The position numbers were made by a program, and so were the translations under genes. Shown in pieces: positions 60,775 through 64,000 of a stretch of DNA of 64,000 bases (position 1 is its first letter; each line of letters begins with the position of its first letter). The notes beneath the pieces are model-generated. The model did no database searches, was not told the origin of the DNA, and saw nothing but the letters and a program-made list of their open reading frames with translations. The stretch is from the NCBI RefSeq assembly GCF_004522235.1, contig NZ_SDLT01000027.1, forward strand, positions 1 through 64,000, read 5' to 3'. Source of the DNA: Amycolatopsis nivea (GTDB taxonomy: Bacteria > Actinomycetota > Actinomycetes > Mycobacteriales > Pseudonocardiaceae).

Positions 60775-62373
60775 GTGACGGCGGTCGCACTCCCGGTGCG
60801 GGCCGGGCGGGGGGGCGTTTTGGGGTGTGCGATCGCGGTCGTCATCGTCGTGGTGCTGATCGCCGCGGCGGTCAACAGCGACGTCGACCACGCGGTGACC
60901 GGCGGGTTCAACGTCGTCGTCTGGATCGCGTTGATCGGCGGCGGGCTGTGGCTGGCGTCGAAGGCGTATGAAAAGAACAAGACGACGGTCGCGGCGAACG
61001 CCAAGTCCGCCAAGGACAAGACCCGCAGCGAGCGGTATTCGCGGGCGACCGAATGGCAGCGCGCGACCCGGGCGGCCAAGCTGCCCGACGCCCGGCCTCC
61101 GGGTCCGCTGAAGCTGTCGCTGGACGGCACGGTGCGCGAAGCCGTGTCCGATGCCGACAGTGCCCGGCGGGCGATCCGCGACGTGCTCGCGGCGATCCCG
61201 GTCCGCATCGCCGAGGAAGCCCGCGCCCGCGCGAAGGCGCTGCGCCCGCCGGTCGAGCGGCTGTGCGAACCGGGGCGCTATTTCCAGGAAGAGGAAGACT
61301 GGGGCCGCTACAACGTCTGGTGGGGGCCGGAGCGCACCGGCACCCGTCCGACCCGCGAGGTGGTCGCCCAGGTCAAGGACCTGCTCGGGTGGGCGGCCGC
61401 CCGGCGGAATCTGGTGTCGGACATCCATCCCGGAGCCGAGCGTCTGCTGGCGACGCTCACCGGCGCGCTGGCCCAGCGGTTCCGGGACAGCCTGCAGACC
61501 CGCTACGGGCGGGCCGACGACGGCGCGGGGATCGCGGTTCTGCCGCCCGGCGAATGGGAATCCCTTCTCGGCGACCTGCACGCCGCGCTCGTCGCGGTCG
61601 CGGACGGGCTGGCCGCGCTTCCCCGGCCCAAGCTGCTTCCGCTCATGCACCGGCCCAAGGAAGCGCGGTTCAAGGACCACGTGTCGGGCGAGGCGATGGA
61701 GCAGGACCTCCGGGAGTTCCTCGCGGACACCGCCAAGCTGCGGGAGCGGGCGCTCACCGGGTCGTGGCCCGCGAAGTTCCGCTCCGGCTGGCAGCTGGAC
61801 GGCGGGGTGCTGGACGGGTTCGTGACCGAGGAGATCCGCCGCCGGCTGGCCAGGGGCACCGAGGGGTTCCCGTGGGTCGCGCAGTGGAACACCGGCCAGC
61901 TCAGCCACGGCGGCTTCGCCCGCGTCTACCTGGCTTACGTCACCATCGCTCTCGCCTATCTGACGGAGGTGCTCGGCAACATGGCCGACTACAAACGGGA
62001 TTCCGCGCCGCAGTCCGGCCACCGCATCGAAATCGGCGGCGACGTGACGCACAGCAACTTCATTCTCAACAGCACGGTGCGGGACATCACGACCGTGCTG
62101 GCTCCGGTCGCCGGACGGGACGACCGGCTGGCCGAGGCGATCGAGGCGCTTTCGGCCGCGGTGCGCGAGGATCCGGATCTGCCGGAGGACGAGCGCGAGG
62201 AACTCCTCTACCACGTCAAGGACATCGCCGAGGCGGCTGCTGAACCCGGGGAGAAGCAGAAGCGCGGCCGGGCGAAGCTGGCGTTGAGCGCGGTGGCCGA
62301 GGCCGCCAAGAGCGGGGCGCAGCTCGCGCAGACCGTCACCGCCTGGCACGACGTGCTGAGCAAGATGTTCTGA
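60775..62373 (+). CDS. Large membrane-anchored protein of unknown function
   Basis: The 532-aa protein has two N-terminal helices at about 15-35 and 45-62. A basic linker (TRSERYSRATEWQRATRAAK) follows, then a long soluble region rich in Trp and Arg (DWGRYNVWWGPERTGTRP). The C-terminal part reads HRIEIGGDVTHSNFILNSTV and then about 90 residues of helix ending VTAWHDVLSKMF. The GGDVxxSNF-type beta motif before a helical tail recalls effector-associated modules of signalling proteins, but this is only a resemblance. GTG start without a clear ribosome site. Confidence 0.7.
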   Translation: MTAVALPVRAGRGGVLGCAIAVVIVVVLIAAAVNSDVDHAVTGGFNVVVWIALIGGGLWLASKAYEKNKTTVAANAKSAKDKTRSERYSRATEWQRATRAAKLPDARPPGPLKLSLDGTVREAVSDADSARRAIRDVLAAIPVRIAEEARARAKALRPPVERLCEPGRYFQEEEDWGRYNVWWGPERTGTRPTREVVAQVKDLLGWAAARRNLVSDIHPGAERLLATLTGALAQRFRDSLQTRYGRADDGAGIAVLPPGEWESLLGDLHAALVAVADGLAALPRPKLLPLMHRPKEARFKDHVSGEAMEQDLREFLADTAKLRERALTGSWPAKFRSGWQLDGGVLDGFVTEEIRRRLARGTEGFPWVAQWNTGQLSHGGFARVYLAYVTIALAYLTEVLGNMADYKRDSAPQSGHRIEIGGDVTHSNFILNSTVRDITTVLAPVAGRDDRLAEAIEALSAAVREDPDLPEDEREELLYHVKDIAEAAAEPGEKQKRGRAKLALSAVAEAAKSGAQLAQTVTAWHDVLSKMF

Positions 62374-62434
62374 CACCGCGGGGTATCCCGGTCAGGGGCA
62401 GGCGGCGGGCTCGGCGGCGCGCCAGGATGGCCTG

Positions 62435-63304
62435 GTGAGCAACGGAAGCAACGAACTCGGCGGTTTCCTGCGCAGCCGTCGCGAGCGGTTGACGCCGGAG
62501 GCCGCGGGCATCGCGCCGGGCGGCACGCGGCGCGCGGTTCCCGGGTTGCGCCGGGAGGAATTGGCCGAGCTGGCCGGGGTCAGCGTCAGCTACTACACGC
62601 GGCTCGAGCAAGGGGCCAGCAGTAGTGCCTCGGACGCGGTGATCGACGCGCTGGCCGCGGCCTTGCGGATGAATCCGGCCGAGCACGAGCATCTGCGGGC
62701 GCTCGCGGCGCCGCGGCGGGCGGTTCGGCCGCGGTCCCGACGGACGAAGCTCAGGCCCGCGGTGCGGGATTTGCTCGCGGCGATGCCCGCCATGCCGGCT
62801 GTGGTGGTCGATCACCGGGCCGATGTGCTGGCGTGGAACCGGCTCGGGCACGCCCTGCTGGCCGGGCACGTCGCGTTCGACGCGCCGGACGAGCGGATCC
62901 GCCCGAACATCGCGCGGATGCTGTTCCTCGACCCGCATCATCGCGCGCTGTACCGGGATTGGGCGGACAAGGCGTCGGTGACCGTCGCGGCGCTGCACCA
63001 GGCGGTCGCGCGGCATCGGGACGATCCGGTGCTGGAACAGCTGGTCGGGCGGCTGGCGGTGGAGAGCCCGGAGTTCGCGCGGATGTGGGCGAAGCGGCCG
63101 GTCCGGACCTGCTCGTACTACGTGCGCGAACTCGACCATCCAGTGGTCGGACGTCTGACGCTCGCGAACGAGACGGTCACGCTGCCGGACGACGATCAGC
63201 AGCTCGGCCTGTTCTACGCGCTGCCGGGCGCCGCGGACGCCGACGCGCTCGCGTTGCTGGCCCGCAGCTGTGCGGAACCCTTGGCGAAGGAGAAGGTGCG
63301 ATGA
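62435..63304 (+). CDS. XRE-family regulator with MmyB-like domain
   Basis: The 289-aa protein has an N-terminal helix-turn-helix, GLRREELAELAGVSVSYYTR, followed by LEQGASSSASD, and a C-terminal PAS-like MmyB ligand domain from MPAVVVDHRADVLAWNRLG to the end. GTG start with AGGATGG. The ATG of the SDR gene overlaps its stop, so the SDR is the likely controlled enzyme. Confidence 0.92.
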   Translation: MSNGSNELGGFLRSRRERLTPEAAGIAPGGTRRAVPGLRREELAELAGVSVSYYTRLEQGASSSASDAVIDALAAALRMNPAEHEHLRALAAPRRAVRPRSRRTKLRPAVRDLLAAMPAMPAVVVDHRADVLAWNRLGHALLAGHVAFDAPDERIRPNIARMLFLDPHHRALYRDWADKASVTVAALHQAVARHRDDPVLEQLVGRLAVESPEFARMWAKRPVRTCSYYVRELDHPVVGRLTLANETVTLPDDDQQLGLFYALPGAADADALALLARSCAEPLAKEKVR

Positions 63305-63906
63305 GAATTCTTGTGGTCGGCGGGGCCGGGACGATCGGAAAACGGCTGGTGCCGGAGCTGCGGTCGCGCGGGCACGACGTCGTGGTGGCCGGGCGGACGT
63401 CGGGCGAGGTGCGGGTCGATCTGGCCGAGCCGGAGACGATCGCGGCGATGTACCGCGAGGTCGGTGCGGTGGACGCGGTCGTGAGCATCGCCGCGCACGG
63501 CGCGTTGGACGAGTTCGCGAAGCTGACGTCGGCGGAGCTGCGCGAGAACATGCGGGCGAAGTTCTACGGGCAGGCCGAGCTGGTCCTGCAGGGGCAGCAT
63601 CGCGCGGCGGACGGCGCTTCGTTCACGCTGACGTCCGGGATTTTCGCCGATGAGGCGTGGCCGCACGTCACCGGCGGCGGGGTGATCAGCGGGGCGCTGC
63701 ACAGTTTCGTGCTGTCGGCGGCGATCGAGCTGCCGCGCGGGATGCGGGTCAACGCGGTGAGCCCGACGATGGTCGGCGATTCGGCGGACGAGTTCGGCGG
63801 GCATTTCCCGGGGATGCGCCCGGTGCCGATGGACGAACTGGTGCGGCACTACCTGGACTGCGTCGAAGGAGACCGCACGGGGACGGTCGTGCGGGCTTAC
63901 GCTTGA
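63301..63906 (+). CDS. Short-chain dehydrogenase/reductase
   Basis: The 201-aa enzyme has the NAD(P) motif VVGGAGTIGKRLVPELRSRG and an Arg after strand 2 (AGRTSGEVRVDL) hinting at NADPH. FTLTSGIFADEAW has a Ser, but the usual YxxxK is not obvious, since GGVISGALHSFVLSAAIELP stands there. It is shorter than the usual 250 aa. Activity is therefore uncertain. Confidence 0.85.
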   Translation: MRILVVGGAGTIGKRLVPELRSRGHDVVVAGRTSGEVRVDLAEPETIAAMYREVGAVDAVVSIAAHGALDEFAKLTSAELRENMRAKFYGQAELVLQGQHRAADGASFTLTSGIFADEAWPHVTGGGVISGALHSFVLSAAIELPRGMRVNAVSPTMVGDSADEFGGHFPGMRPVPMDELVRHYLDCVEGDRTGTVVRAYA

Positions 63907-63930
63907 CCGCCTTCGGCAGGACTCTTACCT

Positions 63931-63958
63931 TTGACTCACCAGACATCGGATGTACTGC
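63931..63958 (+). promoter_or_regulatory. Promoter with ACATC-G-GATGT dyad at the window edge
   Basis: TTGACT and TACTGC are 16 bases apart, with the perfect dyad ACATCGGATGT (63943-63953) just before the -10. Such sites are often bound by GntR-type sugar regulators. The controlled gene would lie to the right, outside the window. Confidence 0.4.
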
Positions 63959-64000
63959 GCCGCCGGCCGATGTGCCCCTTTCGTTCCTGTTCGGAAAGGA

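Overview
The window is about 70% G+C, has dense third-position GC bias, and uses many GTG/TTG starts and 4-bp ATGA/GTGA overlaps. With actinobacterial families such as DUF3090, the SCO1664 family, DUF3097 and a DUF6292-like protein, this points to a Pseudonocardiales actinomycete, most likely an Amycolatopsis-like chromosome. The genus is inferred, not proven.

Region A (0.2-29.9 kb) looks like a hypoxia/dormancy island. A leftward gene run starts at about 13.24 kb: a 59-aa protein, a tandem universal stress protein (USP), flavodoxin, Hsp20, a GNAT/ADP-forming acyl-CoA synthetase fusion, acetate kinase, a receiver-like protein, an Acg-like flavoprotein, a CtpF-like cation ATPase, PEP synthase, a USP and a CBS-BON protein. 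Opposite it lies a Rip3-like M50 protease with CBS domains. A P1B-5 metal ATPase with a C-terminal hemerythrin domain, a zinc alcohol dehydrogenase, a second-type FtsH, two small proteins of unknown function, an SQR-TusE-DsrE sulfur module, a cupin, a DUF2231 protein, and a membrane electron-transfer cassette (ferredoxin, NuoF-like, ferric-reductase-like, ApbE, small anchor) follow. An OmpR/histidine-kinase pair closes the block. The gene content closely parallels the mycobacterial DosR regulon.

Region B (30.6-40.4 kb) is the respiratory nitrate reductase locus: narGHJI, a CBS protein, YwiC-like, NarK and hemerythrin. A 14-bp GGGACCTTCGGCCC-type element recurs upstream of P1B-5, adh/ftsH, the zinc-ribbon and DUF6292-like genes, sqr, narG, narK and (weakly) hsp20. 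I interpret it as a DosR-type operator tying regions A and B into one regulon. No DosR/DosS pair is in the window.

Region C (40.4-42.5 kb) is a leftward seven-tRNA array (Tyr, Gly, Arg, Pro, Gln, Gln, Lys) with its own promoter and terminator. It sits beside a tyrosine-recombinase scrap, a CGNR zinc-finger gene and a decaying tandem repeat made from the 3' end of that gene. It looks like a remodelled integration site.

Region D (42.5-64 kb) is mostly ordinary actinomycete chromosome: an SGNH hydrolase and MFS exporter opposite an ArsR regulator, TetR/MHS symporter, VOC and DHFR-like genes, an SPFH/NfeD pair, DUF3097, a MerR-type promoter driving an aldo-keto reductase, the DUF3090/SCO1664/APH operon, S9 and S66 peptidases, an F420-type oxidoreductase, a tandem lipoprotein family with a broken third copy, an NTF2-like protein, an unidentified 532-aa membrane protein, and an XRE regulator with an SDR.
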